Source: Bin80 sp964503085 (GTDB taxonomy: Bacteria > Bacteroidota > Rhodothermia > Rhodothermales > Bin80). From it: a DNA stretch of 46,077 nt. The notes under the pieces are model-generated. The model searched no databases. It was given only the letters and a program-made list of their open reading frames with translations, and was not told where the DNA came from. The stretch is taken from contig CAZCYQ010000027.1 of assembly GCA_964503085.1 (NCBI GenBank), positions 1-46,077 of the forward strand, written 5' to 3'. Position 1 is the stretch's first letter, and each line of letters begins with the position of its first letter. A program made the translations under genes and the position numbers. This document shows positions 25,250-33,752 of this stretch, in pieces.

Positions 25250-25773
25250 CTATGTTTCCCAATAACTTGGGAAGCATTTGGAGATAACTTGACGGCTCCC
25301 AGCAAGGGGGATTTCAGAATTTTGCTTCAATTCTGTGAACCGAAGGCCCACTGAGCTTCGAATACCAGAAGTTTGAACACGCGCTGTTGTATAGTTAGGA
25401 CTGATCGTCCCCATCGTGGCCGCTTCGTCTGGGGTATCTATGCTGATTTTCGGTACAACTACACGATGGCCAAGCCCAGACAGTTCATCCATCACCTTGG
25501 CAAAACTCATGACATTTTCTCCCTCATTCAATTTCTTGATCAATCTGCATTTTGGGTATGTGCTACATCCGAATACGTATTGTCCGAATTATTCTCACGA
25601 CGAGTCATTTTAAGCCGCATTACGTGGTACATACAGATACTTTGGATTTTACCCAACATAGCGTCAGCATTAGTTGTACCTGCCAGAGGATAGTCTTTCC
25701 ACGATAGCAAATAGCCGAGGGAATTCAGATAAGCGAAATCTGCCGACGCTCCTACCTCATTGACAGGTGCGAA
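25250..25773 (-). pseudogene. Possible decayed gene with a frameshift between cassette 1 and the DUF4143 gene
   Basis: The 745 bases between 25181 and 25927 hold no intact gene. Two overlapping minus-strand frames look coding. One, 25773 to 25540, contains DFAYLNSLGYLLSWKD. The other, 25588 to 25250, contains VMSFAKVMDELSGLGHRVVV, which resembles the opening of nucleoside-deoxyribosyltransferase-like proteins, preceded by FGCSTYPKC. They would join by one frameshift near 25540-25590, and neither has a good ATG start. Both resemblances are faint and cannot both be right. I read this as remnant coding DNA and name no function. The remaining bases to 25927 are A+T-rich and would hold the promoter of the DUF4143 gene. 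Confidence 0.3.
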
Positions 25774-25926
25774 TTAATCAATCAGCTTCGTCACAACCAA
25801 TAATGAACTTTGCCACGAAAACCTATCCAGAAACATCCCTCCTTGTTGCTGCTTATCGGCTCATGGAACAATTTATATTTTAAAAAGTACGTTTCAAGGT
25901 AAAGTTACTCATATAAATACTTTGTC

Positions 25927-27195
25927 ATGTTTGAACGCCAACACGTACAGAAAGTAATTGAACTCGCAACCGTGAGTTCAAACATGCGCATTATTGCCCT
26001 GACGGGTCCCAGGCAGGTCGGTAAAACAACGATTGCACTTCAGTCCTGCGTTCGGCTGTCAAAATTGGGGTTTTTGTCCTGGTACTATTCCGCTGAAACC
26101 CTAAGCCCCGTGGAATCAAACCAAACCAAGTGGATGAGGCAAAGTCCTATGCAAATGGGCACCTTGTCTGACGGACTGTCCCTTGTTGATACATGGAAAA
26201 ATGCTCGTCTGGCGTCTCTGCAATCAGACCGTGGACTCGTACTCTTTCTTGACGAAATTCAATTGATCCAGGGCTGGTCAAACATTGTCAAGGGACTCTG
26301 GGATACGGATCGCCGGGAAGGTTACCCGCTCCGCGCAGTGATTTTAGGCTCCGCCGCTTGGAAAATGCTCGTAGGACGTAATGAGAGCCTGGCTGGCCGA
26401 TTTACTTCTCTGCCAACCTCACATTGGACGCTTCGTGAAATGACCCAAGTATTTGGGCTAACACCAGAAGAATACATCTTTTTTGGGGGTTATCCCGGAA
26501 TATTATCCGGGAGACCGGACCCAGCAGAAGTGGCGGATTGGCAAACATATATCCTGGATTCAATCTTGAAGCCCGTCACAGACCGGGATATCATGGGTCT
26601 TGAGCATACCATCAGGAAACCTGCCCTAATGCGGCAATTGGTTGATCTAGCACCTCATTATTCTGGCGAAATTATTGCATATAACAAACTGCTCGGCCAA
26701 CTCCAGGATGCGGGTAACACCACTACTATCGCGCGATACGTTGATCTGCTATCTGATGTAGGTATCTTGACCGCGCTATCCCGATATACACCAAGACCAC
26801 ACTTGGGCAAAGCCTCTCCTCCTAAGCTTAACGTCCTGAATACCGCACTCATGACTGCTAAGTCTGGTTATTCATTTGAAGAGGCACAAGCTGACCGATC
26901 CTTCTGGGGCCGTATTGTAGAGAGCGCGGTAGGTGCGCATCTGTATAATACCAGAGGGCCCGCAACTAGAATTCACTTTTGGCGAGACCCTTCATATGAG
27001 GTTGATTATGTAATTGCTCGTGGTCCACATTTGGTGGGCATAGAGGTCAAGAGCGGAAAATCCACGACGCACCGAGGATTGGATGCATTCAAAAATCGCT
27101 TCCCACATGCTAAAACTGTGATAGCCGGCTCAAAAGGTATCCCAATAAGCGAATTCTTGTCACTCACCACCGAGGAATGGCTGGAAGAACTATGA
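25927..27195 (+). CDS. AAA (AAA_14) ATPase with C-terminal DUF4143 domain
   Basis: A 422-residue protein of the widespread AAA_14/DUF4143 family. Walker A is GPRQVGKTT (27-35) and Walker B is LVLFLDEIQ (104-112), followed by an arginine-rich stretch with ILGSAAWKMLVGRNESLAGR, a typical sensor and arginine-finger region. The DUF4143 part (about 210-420) ends in a PD-(D/E)XK-like core: Asp360 in YEVDYVIA and Glu373-x-Lys375 in GIEVKSGKST. Biochemical roles of the family are poorly known. The ATG of the next gene overlaps its stop codon by four bases, so the two form a coupled pair. The upstream region is A+T-rich without a clear Shine-Dalgarno sequence. Its participation in a two-component NTPase/nuclease system is inferred from this tight linkage. 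Confidence 0.92.
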   Translation: MFERQHVQKVIELATVSSNMRIIALTGPRQVGKTTIALQSCVRLSKLGFLSWYYSAETLSPVESNQTKWMRQSPMQMGTLSDGLSLVDTWKNARLASLQSDRGLVLFLDEIQLIQGWSNIVKGLWDTDRREGYPLRAVILGSAAWKMLVGRNESLAGRFTSLPTSHWTLREMTQVFGLTPEEYIFFGGYPGILSGRPDPAEVADWQTYILDSILKPVTDRDIMGLEHTIRKPALMRQLVDLAPHYSGEIIAYNKLLGQLQDAGNTTTIARYVDLLSDVGILTALSRYTPRPHLGKASPPKLNVLNTALMTAKSGYSFEEAQADRSFWGRIVESAVGAHLYNTRGPATRIHFWRDPSYEVDYVIARGPHLVGIEVKSGKSTTHRGLDAFKNRFPHAKTVIAGSKGIPISEFLSLTTEEWLEEL

Positions 27196-30100
27196 ATCTG
27201 CTTGTGAAACGTACCGTCCGCCTCATTACTCCAAAAGGCGATCGGCGTTTTGGAGAAGAGGGCCTATCACTGAGTGACTTCGAATCTGACCGCGGCTATG
27301 TGCTTCTGGGAGAACCGGGGATGGGCAAGAGCACGGAATTCCGTGAAGAAGCCAAACGTATTGGCACCATAAAGCCGATTCCGGCACGACACTTTATCAG
27401 GCGAAGGCCTGAAAACTGTCCAGAATGGCAAAAAGGTCCGCTCTTCATTGACGGACTGGACGAGGTACGCGCTGGAGGAGGAAATCCAAAAGAGGTGGTT
27501 GACCAGGTCATTAAACAACTTGAAGACCTAACGCTCCCTCAATTTCGCCTTTCGTGCAGGTCTGGTAGCTGGCTTGGGATCGGAGACCAAAAAGAGTTCA
27601 ATATACTCTCGAATTCTGAAGCTATCCCTGTGCTGCAACTGAATCCGCTGACCCACTCAGATATCCAGGAGATTCTCTCTCAGCGAGGACTTGAGGGAAA
27701 AAAATTCATTCGCCATGCCTACAAGCACAATCTGGTGGCGTTTCTTTTCAACCCGCAACTGCTCAATGTATTACTTCAGTCTTGGAGAACCAATAACTGG
27801 CCCTATACCCCAGGTGAAGCATTCGAAAACGCCTGTCGGGTACTGATCCGGGAGCGCAACCAGCAGCACCTTGATGCTCGCTCATTTGATTTACAACCCT
27901 CTCTGGAAGGAATCCTCAATGCAGCCGGTGAACTTTCTGCACTCATGCTGATCGCCGGTAAAATTGGATGGACTTCAACCTGCACGGATGACACCGAAAT
28001 ACTCTCATTGAGTGATGTCAAAAACCCAGATCGCCTCGCAGCCTTTGACTCGGCAATTTTCTCGGGTAGTCGTGAGTATCGTATACCAATTCATCGTCTT
28101 ATCGCGGAGTATTTGGGTGCGCGATATCTTGATGGCAAAATCCGGGATGGTCTGAGCGTTCGACGTGTACTTACTCTACTCGTGGGATATGACGGAGCTC
28201 CCCTTCCTGACCTGCGGGGACTCGCCGGCTGGCTGGCGGCATTCAACCGCAGAGCAAGAGGAACCCTGATTCAAACGGATCCAATTGCGGTAGCATTCAA
28301 CGGTGACGCAAGCAACTTCAATTCCAAGGAGCGGCGGCAACTGCTCGAAAATCTTGAGCACAACATTGATCTCCAATACACTTGGCCTTCGAATGCCGCT
28401 CTTGGTGCCTTGGCAGGCCATCAAGGCATGTCGGTAATCTGGAAGTTAGCCAACTCCCCTATACGCTCGAAAAACCGGCAAATACTCGTTTACATGCTCC
28501 TTTTGGGCATTTCACAGGTGAATGCTGTAACACATGTCGAGAGGAAGCACCTATCAACAACGCACCAAGATGAGGATTGTGAAAACTTGTTAAGGATTAT
28601 CCACGACCGCAGCTGGAAGTCAAATGTGCGCTGTGAGGCACTTCGTGCCATAGATGTACTACTAGTCAACAACCGGGATCGTGGTACCAGGCTGCGGAGT
28701 CTTATCAATGACCTGGATGCAAACCGTTTGTCAGATCATAACAATGAACTGCGAGGAACCATCCTGACTCTCTTATATCCGGGAGAATTGCGGCCTGGGG
28801 AGTTATGGGATCACTTGACAACCGATAACGCTTCCTATCGATATGGTGCGTATCTAAGATTCTGGGATACTCTTGTTGAGCGATCACAAAGAAAGCAGGT
28901 TGTGGAATTACTTGACTCACTGTGTGATCGCGCCTCCGAAGTCATGCCAAAATTAGCAAACCAGAGACTGGCAGATAACGTGGTCCCGCTTCTCGCACGA
29001 GGATTAGACTTGTTCGGAGACGATCTGAGTGTTCAGAAGCTATACCGGTGGTTTGAACTGGTTGAATTCGACATTTTCTCTTATCAACTGATCCCCACAC
29101 TTAGCTCAAATCAATCATCTCTGATGCACAACCATCAGGCAAATTCCGCAATCCGAGATTGGTTGAGGCAGCGCAAAGAAATCCAGCATGCCCTAATTGA
29201 ACAGGGACTGCTGACACACAAATCCGAGATCGGAAGCAAATTCCTGAATAAAACGGTTGGGTTGAAATTTGTGGGCAAGGATGCATCGCCGAGATTTCGT
29301 TCGTGGTGCCTTGCGCGTGCGATTGAATTATGGGGGTCACAGAACAAGGTGGCACAAGAACTTGCAGGATGGTCTACCCGGACAGAAGAAGACTGGGGAG
29401 AGCCCCTGCCCGATGACGAGGTAACCCAGAAAGTGTCAAAGATACCCGGCTTGCGCGAATGGAACAATCAGCGCCTGCAGAATAAGATTCAGGCAGATAT
29501 AATGGAGGCGGAGCAGAAAAAGAAACTGGCAGATTCTTCCCCATTCCATTTCCAAAACCAGCGACAAAAGGATCTTGAATATATTGAAGAGCATAGGGCC
29601 GAGTTGGCCGAAGGGCGCTGCATACCCAAAATGCTCCACGAGCTTGCCAGCCTTTACTTCTATGGCCTCATCGAAAAAGACGGCCATCCAGAAGCTCGAC
29701 TACTTTCTTACCTGAATGGCGATCAGAGCCTCGTGCAAGCAGCACTTGCGGGATTTAGAAGCCTTTTGGACCGCGACGATCTGCCGGATCTCGAACAAAT
29801 TGCCGGGTTCTATGAAAGGGGCACATACTCCTATTTCGCACTCCCCTTTCTGGCAGGGATGTACGAATCTGATGCCGATGACATACTGAGCCGTCAATCT
29901 GAAAAAGAAAAACGACGGGCATTGGGGTTTTATCTCGTTACAGATTTACCTCATCAGCAACATGTTCCTTTCACTAACCCACCCCGTAAATCGAATCTGC
30001 CAACATGGTATGAGAAAGCACTGGATAGCTATCCCGAGGCCATAGCTGACTCGTTAGTTGCAATACACAACGCTGGTGTTCGCTCTAAAACTCTGCCGAA

Positions 30101-31394
30101 TGAGCACCTGTTTAAGATTGCTTTCGACGAGGCCTACGCCTCTGTGGCCAAGCTATCTGTAAAGCGGATGTTCACAGTCTTTCCTACCCGTTGCAGCAAA
30201 CGTCAGTTAGAGTTCTTGCGCATCGTGCTTTGGAGCGCACTCTTGGCCCGAGGAATGTCTACCGAAGCATTAAGAGAGATTACCCTGAGACGCCTAAAGC
30301 GTAAGAGAATGGATCCAGGCCAGCGAGCACAATGGCTATGCGCAGGACTGTTTGTGGCTAAAGGTACCTGTCTCCCACTTCTGGCAGAATTTCTGGCTCA
30401 CGGAGGGGAGACCCGCATACGCCACATCATTGATTTCCTTTTGCCAACCGGCTATAAGCGGCCCGGTTTACTAAATGTTAATGACTGGAATTCCGAGGAG
30501 ATCGCTAGCCTCATTCGAATCTTGGGAAAACAGATTCAACCGCCTATCTCAATCGAGCGGGCGGGCTTTTTGAATACTGAACAGATCATCGGTAGACATT
30601 TTGAGTCTCTTGCCCCTTCCTGGATTGGAGTACTTTCCAAACGTGCTGACGACGATTCAGTTAGAGAGATGAATATGCTGGCATCTGATCCAAACCTGTC
30701 GGCATGGGAGCCCATCCTACTACGGGCCCAGGAAGATCAGACTCGATTGCGCCGCTTGGCTAAGCGACCGGATCTCAGCATAAAAAAGATTCAGCAAGCA
30801 CTCCAGAATGGGTCTCCAGTAAGCGCTGCAGACTTAACCTCCCTCACAGTTGATGCTCTTGAAGAACTTGCAAACTGCATACGCCATGAGGCAACCAGTG
30901 ACTGGCGCCAGTACTGGCATTGGGATCAGAAGACTGGACAGCCCATAACTCCTCAGCACGAGAACGAGTGCCGCAACAGGCTGCTTTCAGATCTGTCAAA
31001 GATACTCGGCAGAGATTATCAAATTGACGCGCACGCAGAAGGGAGATATGCGGATGACAGAAGGGCCGACATCCGGGTATCCTACGGTGCCAACCTTGCA
31101 ATTCCAATTGAGATCAAAAAGAATTCGCATCGTGACCTATGGCGCGGGATCACCGAACAACTTGTGCCAAAATATACACGAGATCCCAAAGCCGACGGAT
31201 ATGGTATCTATCTGGTGTTCTGGTTTGGATCTGATCGAAAGTACATGAGAATTGTATCGCCTCACGGAGGGATCCCGAATAAACCGGAAGAACTTCGGGC
31301 CTTGCTCAGGAAAGGTCTTGATCCAATTCAAAAAAACAGAATCTATGTCGTCGTGATTGATGTGAGTCCTCGAGGCCGCTATGCGGGAGAGTAG
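27192..31394 (+). CDS. NACHT-like STAND NTPase with C-terminal PD-(D/E)XK-like nuclease domain
   Basis: A 1400-residue protein from the ATG at 27192. An ATG at 27177 is also in frame, but the ATGA overlap with the DUF4143 gene favours the later one. The N-terminal NTPase shows Walker A GEPGMGKST (40-48), Walker B LFIDGLDEV (84-92), a sensor-like RLSCRSG (119-125) and the NACHT C-terminal motif HRLIAEYLGARYL (301-313). Residues of about 330-1230 are helical and repeat-like, without a named domain. The end holds a nuclease-like core, Asp1293 in ADIRVSY and Glu1307-x-Lys1309 in IPIEIKKNSH, then a Q-L-x-x-K-Y motif and GYGIYLVFW. This is the reverse of the usual effector-first Avs layout. Antiphage sensing followed by nucleic-acid cleavage is a hypothesis. 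A housekeeping role cannot be excluded. Confidence 0.8.
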   Translation: MNLLVKRTVRLITPKGDRRFGEEGLSLSDFESDRGYVLLGEPGMGKSTEFREEAKRIGTIKPIPARHFIRRRPENCPEWQKGPLFIDGLDEVRAGGGNPKEVVDQVIKQLEDLTLPQFRLSCRSGSWLGIGDQKEFNILSNSEAIPVLQLNPLTHSDIQEILSQRGLEGKKFIRHAYKHNLVAFLFNPQLLNVLLQSWRTNNWPYTPGEAFENACRVLIRERNQQHLDARSFDLQPSLEGILNAAGELSALMLIAGKIGWTSTCTDDTEILSLSDVKNPDRLAAFDSAIFSGSREYRIPIHRLIAEYLGARYLDGKIRDGLSVRRVLTLLVGYDGAPLPDLRGLAGWLAAFNRRARGTLIQTDPIAVAFNGDASNFNSKERRQLLENLEHNIDLQYTWPSNAALGALAGHQGMSVIWKLANSPIRSKNRQILVYMLLLGISQVNAVTHVERKHLSTTHQDEDCENLLRIIHDRSWKSNVRCEALRAIDVLLVNNRDRGTRLRSLINDLDANRLSDHNNELRGTILTLLYPGELRPGELWDHLTTDNASYRYGAYLRFWDTLVERSQRKQVVELLDSLCDRASEVMPKLANQRLADNVVPLLARGLDLFGDDLSVQKLYRWFELVEFDIFSYQLIPTLSSNQSSLMHNHQANSAIRDWLRQRKEIQHALIEQGLLTHKSEIGSKFLNKTVGLKFVGKDASPRFRSWCLARAIELWGSQNKVAQELAGWSTRTEEDWGEPLPDDEVTQKVSKIPGLREWNNQRLQNKIQADIMEAEQKKKLADSSPFHFQNQRQKDLEYIEEHRAELAEGRCIPKMLHELASLYFYGLIEKDGHPEARLLSYLNGDQSLVQAALAGFRSLLDRDDLPDLEQIAGFYERGTYSYFALPFLAGMYESDADDILSRQSEKEKRRALGFYLVTDLPHQQHVPFTNPPRKSNLPTWYEKALDSYPEAIADSLVAIHNAGVRSKTLPNEHLFKIAFDEAYASVAKLSVKRMFTVFPTRCSKRQLEFLRIVLWSALLARGMSTEALREITLRRLKRKRMDPGQRAQWLCAGLFVAKGTCLPLLAEFLAHGGETRIRHIIDFLLPTGYKRPGLLNVNDWNSEEIASLIRILGKQIQPPISIERAGFLNTEQIIGRHFESLAPSWIGVLSKRADDDSVREMNMLASDPNLSAWEPILLRAQEDQTRLRRLAKRPDLSIKKIQQALQNGSPVSAADLTSLTVDALEELANCIRHEATSDWRQYWHWDQKTGQPITPQHENECRNRLLSDLSKILGRDYQIDAHAEGRYADDRRADIRVSYGANLAIPIEIKKNSHRDLWRGITEQLVPKYTRDPKADGYGIYLVFWFGSDRKYMRIVSPHGGIPNKPEELRALLRKGLDPIQKNRIYVVVIDVSPRGRYAGE

Positions 31395-31411
31395 TATAAT
31401 CTGGTCATCGC

Positions 31412-32077
31412 TCACGCAGGCTGCAGGTCGTGATAGAAGAAATCGCCGCGCCGCACTGTAGCGCCGTGTGAAAATAAAACTGGAGCAGACAATACTGGCC
31501 CGGAATGTACAAACGTGTGAAACTCTCCGTTCTCTCCGCACGGATCCACGCCTGTCGGCAGATCATGTAGAAACGACATATCAAAACTCCGTCCCGCAAA
31601 AGAGGCTTTCAATACCTTGCCGTCTACACAGACGACAATTGCCCTGAAACCGTCCGTGATGAACTGGCGTGACAGGGTTCGCGTGGACTGCATCCACAAC
31701 GGAAACACCCCTGTCAAACCCAAAGCTGCAATCTGATTTTCCCTGTATGCGCGCAAATCCTCCAGAAATATGTCTCCGAACACAACCTTGCGCAGACCTT
31801 TGACTGCCATGGCCGCAAACGCCTGTCCCATTCTTTCCTCATAAATGGCATTTGTTGCCTCCTGCGGTACCACAACTTCCGTCACCGGCAAACCAATGGC
31901 TGCGCACTGTAACCGCAGCAAACTGCGACGCGTCCCATGCATGCTCACGCGGTCGTAAGCATCGGTGACCGTGGTGATGAGATCAACAACTTCATACCGC
32001 TCGCCATATTGCAGCGCCTGGAGAGCCATCATGCTGTCCTTGCCCCCACTAAAACACATCGCGACAGGGTCGCACAT
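31412..32077 (-). CDS. PP-loop ATPase of the adenine nucleotide alpha hydrolase / Dph6-like group
   Basis: About 221 residues from the ATG at 32077; an in-frame start at 32194 would add 39 residues with no family match. The PP-loop CFSGGKDSMMAL lies right at the N-terminus, as is normal for this group. The middle block KVVFGDIFLEDLRAYRE (about 120-136) and the later GFRAIVVCVDGKVL match the ATP-binding diphthine-ammonia ligase-like family. In eukaryotes and archaea Dph6 amidates diphthine on EF-2; bacterial members have no assigned role, since bacteria lack diphthamide. The gene is convergent with the NACHT-nuclease gene, 17 bases apart, and sits inside the segment bounded by the two ABC cassettes. 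The substrate is unknown. Confidence 0.8.
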   Translation of the reverse strand: MCDPVAMCFSGGKDSMMALQALQYGERYEVVDLITTVTDAYDRVSMHGTRRSLLRLQCAAIGLPVTEVVVPQEATNAIYEERMGQAFAAMAVKGLRKVVFGDIFLEDLRAYRENQIAALGLTGVFPLWMQSTRTLSRQFITDGFRAIVVCVDGKVLKASFAGRSFDMSFLHDLPTGVDPCGENGEFHTFVHSGPVLSAPVLFSHGATVRRGDFFYHDLQPA

Positions 32078-32194
32078 GGCCCCTTGGAGATACTTTAGGT
32101 TTGGTTTGCCTATGGTGCTGTGTACGCACTCGGGTAGCGGCACGTTGCTTGATACACACGCTTGAACATGCTCTAGCCCGCCCGCGTGCACCAT

Positions 32195-32744
32195 TTAATT
32201 GATCTATTTGTAGACCAATTACTTGCTCGTTTCGTCCTGCACTTCAATTTTCTCACGTAGTCGGCGGAGACGTCCGTGTAGATTCCAACACCACTTACGT
32301 GTTGTCATAAACGAACCATAACATTTGTCCCAACTAGGATTTCGATAGATAACACCGTGTATTGACGAAAGCAAACGCGGCCACAGCACTCGGCGATGGG
32401 ATTGGCTCCACCAAGAATGACAAATTCCCTGTTCCATGGATTTTGGCCAACTAGAGCCCTGCTGCGGCTGTCGATTGTAGGCGCGAGAGTTCATTTATAT
32501 GAAGAAGCCGTGTATCTTTTACCGCCTACGGCAAAGAGTAGTTAGTTGGATAGAGTTATAAACTTGGATAGTGGTCAACAATGGTTATGGTTCTTTGCGG
32601 TTGGTTCGTTGATGCGGTTGCGACCGCTACAATTTTGCCAGTTAGCCTGGATCACGGCAATCTCATCTGAATTCATAAGCCTGAATGGAAACCATCGTTC
32701 TATGGATAAACTTTTGATCCCTACAACTATAGATAGTCTAGTCG
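32195..32744. other. Intergenic region between the PP-loop ATPase and ABC cassette 2
   Basis: About 550 bases. A minus-strand frame of 91 codons (32219-32494), rich in Trp and Arg, is open but resembles nothing I know and may be chance or a remnant. The plus-strand frames are short. The promoter of the ABC cassette should be in the right half. No repeat or RNA gene was seen. Confidence 0.4.
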
Positions 32745-32753
32745 TTGACTACA

Positions 32754-33752
32754 ATGGATAATTTGTCGCTGAACACTCCTGATACGGACTTGCAAGACCA
32801 AGCCTCTACGAGTGTGGATGTGATCCAGACGCTAGACCTGACCAAACGCTACGGAATGCGCGCCAAGAAATCGGTTCTAGCCGTGGACCGGGTCTCTTTC
32901 GCCGTAAAACAGGGCCAGGTATTCGGCTTTCTCGGTCCAAACGGGAGCGGAAAGACAACTACCATCGGGATGCTCGTAGGCATCATCAGGCCAACTGGGG
33001 GCAGCTTCCGCCTTTTTGGCAATTCCGATTCCAGAGAGCTCAATACGGCCCGAGCTCGCGTTGGCGCAACGCTGGAAACGCCCAACTTCTACCCATACAT
33101 GAGCGGTCGAGATAATCTACGAATTGTTGCGGCGATCAAAGGAGTGCATCCGTCCCGCATTGAGGAGTGTCTAGCGCTCGTCGGACTGTCCCGGCGCGCG
33201 AAGCACCGGTTCAAGACCTACTCGCAAGGGATGAAGCAGCGGCTAGCGCTCGCGGCTGCCATGTTAAACGACCCCGAGCTGATTGTCCTTGACGAGCCTT
33301 CCAACGGGCTCGATCCACAGGGAATCAGGGAAATCCGCGAGATCATTCATACTCTTGCCGAGCGCGGCAAGACGATATTCCTGTCGAGCCATCTGCTTGT
33401 GGAAGTCGAGCGTACATGTTCCCACGTCGCCATCATTCGCGATGGGCGAATAATTAAGTGGGGTCCTGTAGCGGAGATGGTGGGAGAAGGGAATTTTGTA
33501 TTGCTTCGTTCGGAAGATATCGAAGTCCTTGTGGGCGCGATGGAAGCCTATCCAGACGCCACATCTGTGCGCAGGACGGACGACGGCATTGTTGTTGCGC
33601 TGGACTCGGGGGATCTGGCAAACGTGACACGCTATCTTTCTGGCCAGGGAATATACTTGTCCCTTCTGGCGCCGCACCGGCCGAGCCTGGAAGAGGTCTT
33701 CATTGACGTAACCCGGGACACCATGGATTCAAAGACTGGGGTCGCGTCATGA
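32754..33752 (+). CDS. ABC transporter ATP-binding protein (cassette 2)
   Basis: About 332 residues from the ATG at 32754. A leader of some 25 polar residues precedes the part that aligns with cassette 1 (VIQTLDLTKRYG). Walker A GPNGSGKTTT, the signature-like YSQGMKQRLALAA, Walker B LIVLDEPSNGLDP, the switch motif IFLSSHLLVEVE and the end SLEEVFIDVT are all present. The protein is a close paralogue of the ATPase at 24243 over its whole length. The stop overlaps the permease ATG by four bases. It points away from the NACHT segment, in the opposite direction to cassette 1. The second copy may give a related but different export specificity. The extended N-terminus could include a wrong start, since its first residues are not conserved in the paralogue. 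Confidence 0.93.
   Translation: MDNLSLNTPDTDLQDQASTSVDVIQTLDLTKRYGMRAKKSVLAVDRVSFAVKQGQVFGFLGPNGSGKTTTIGMLVGIIRPTGGSFRLFGNSDSRELNTARARVGATLETPNFYPYMSGRDNLRIVAAIKGVHPSRIEECLALVGLSRRAKHRFKTYSQGMKQRLALAAAMLNDPELIVLDEPSNGLDPQGIREIREIIHTLAERGKTIFLSSHLLVEVERTCSHVAIIRDGRIIKWGPVAEMVGEGNFVLLRSEDIEVLVGAMEAYPDATSVRRTDDGIVVALDSGDLANVTRYLSGQGIYLSLLAPHRPSLEEVFIDVTRDTMDSKTGVAS

Noticed and set aside
25550..25588. FGCSTYPKC segment resembling a topoisomerase-type zinc ribbon
   Set aside because: Only one half-site is present, upstream of any start codon and in a frame with a stop just before it. Chance resemblance is likely.
32219..32494. Trp/Arg-rich 91-codon minus-strand frame
   Set aside because: Looked briefly like a transposase remnant, but no catalytic motif or terminal repeats were found.
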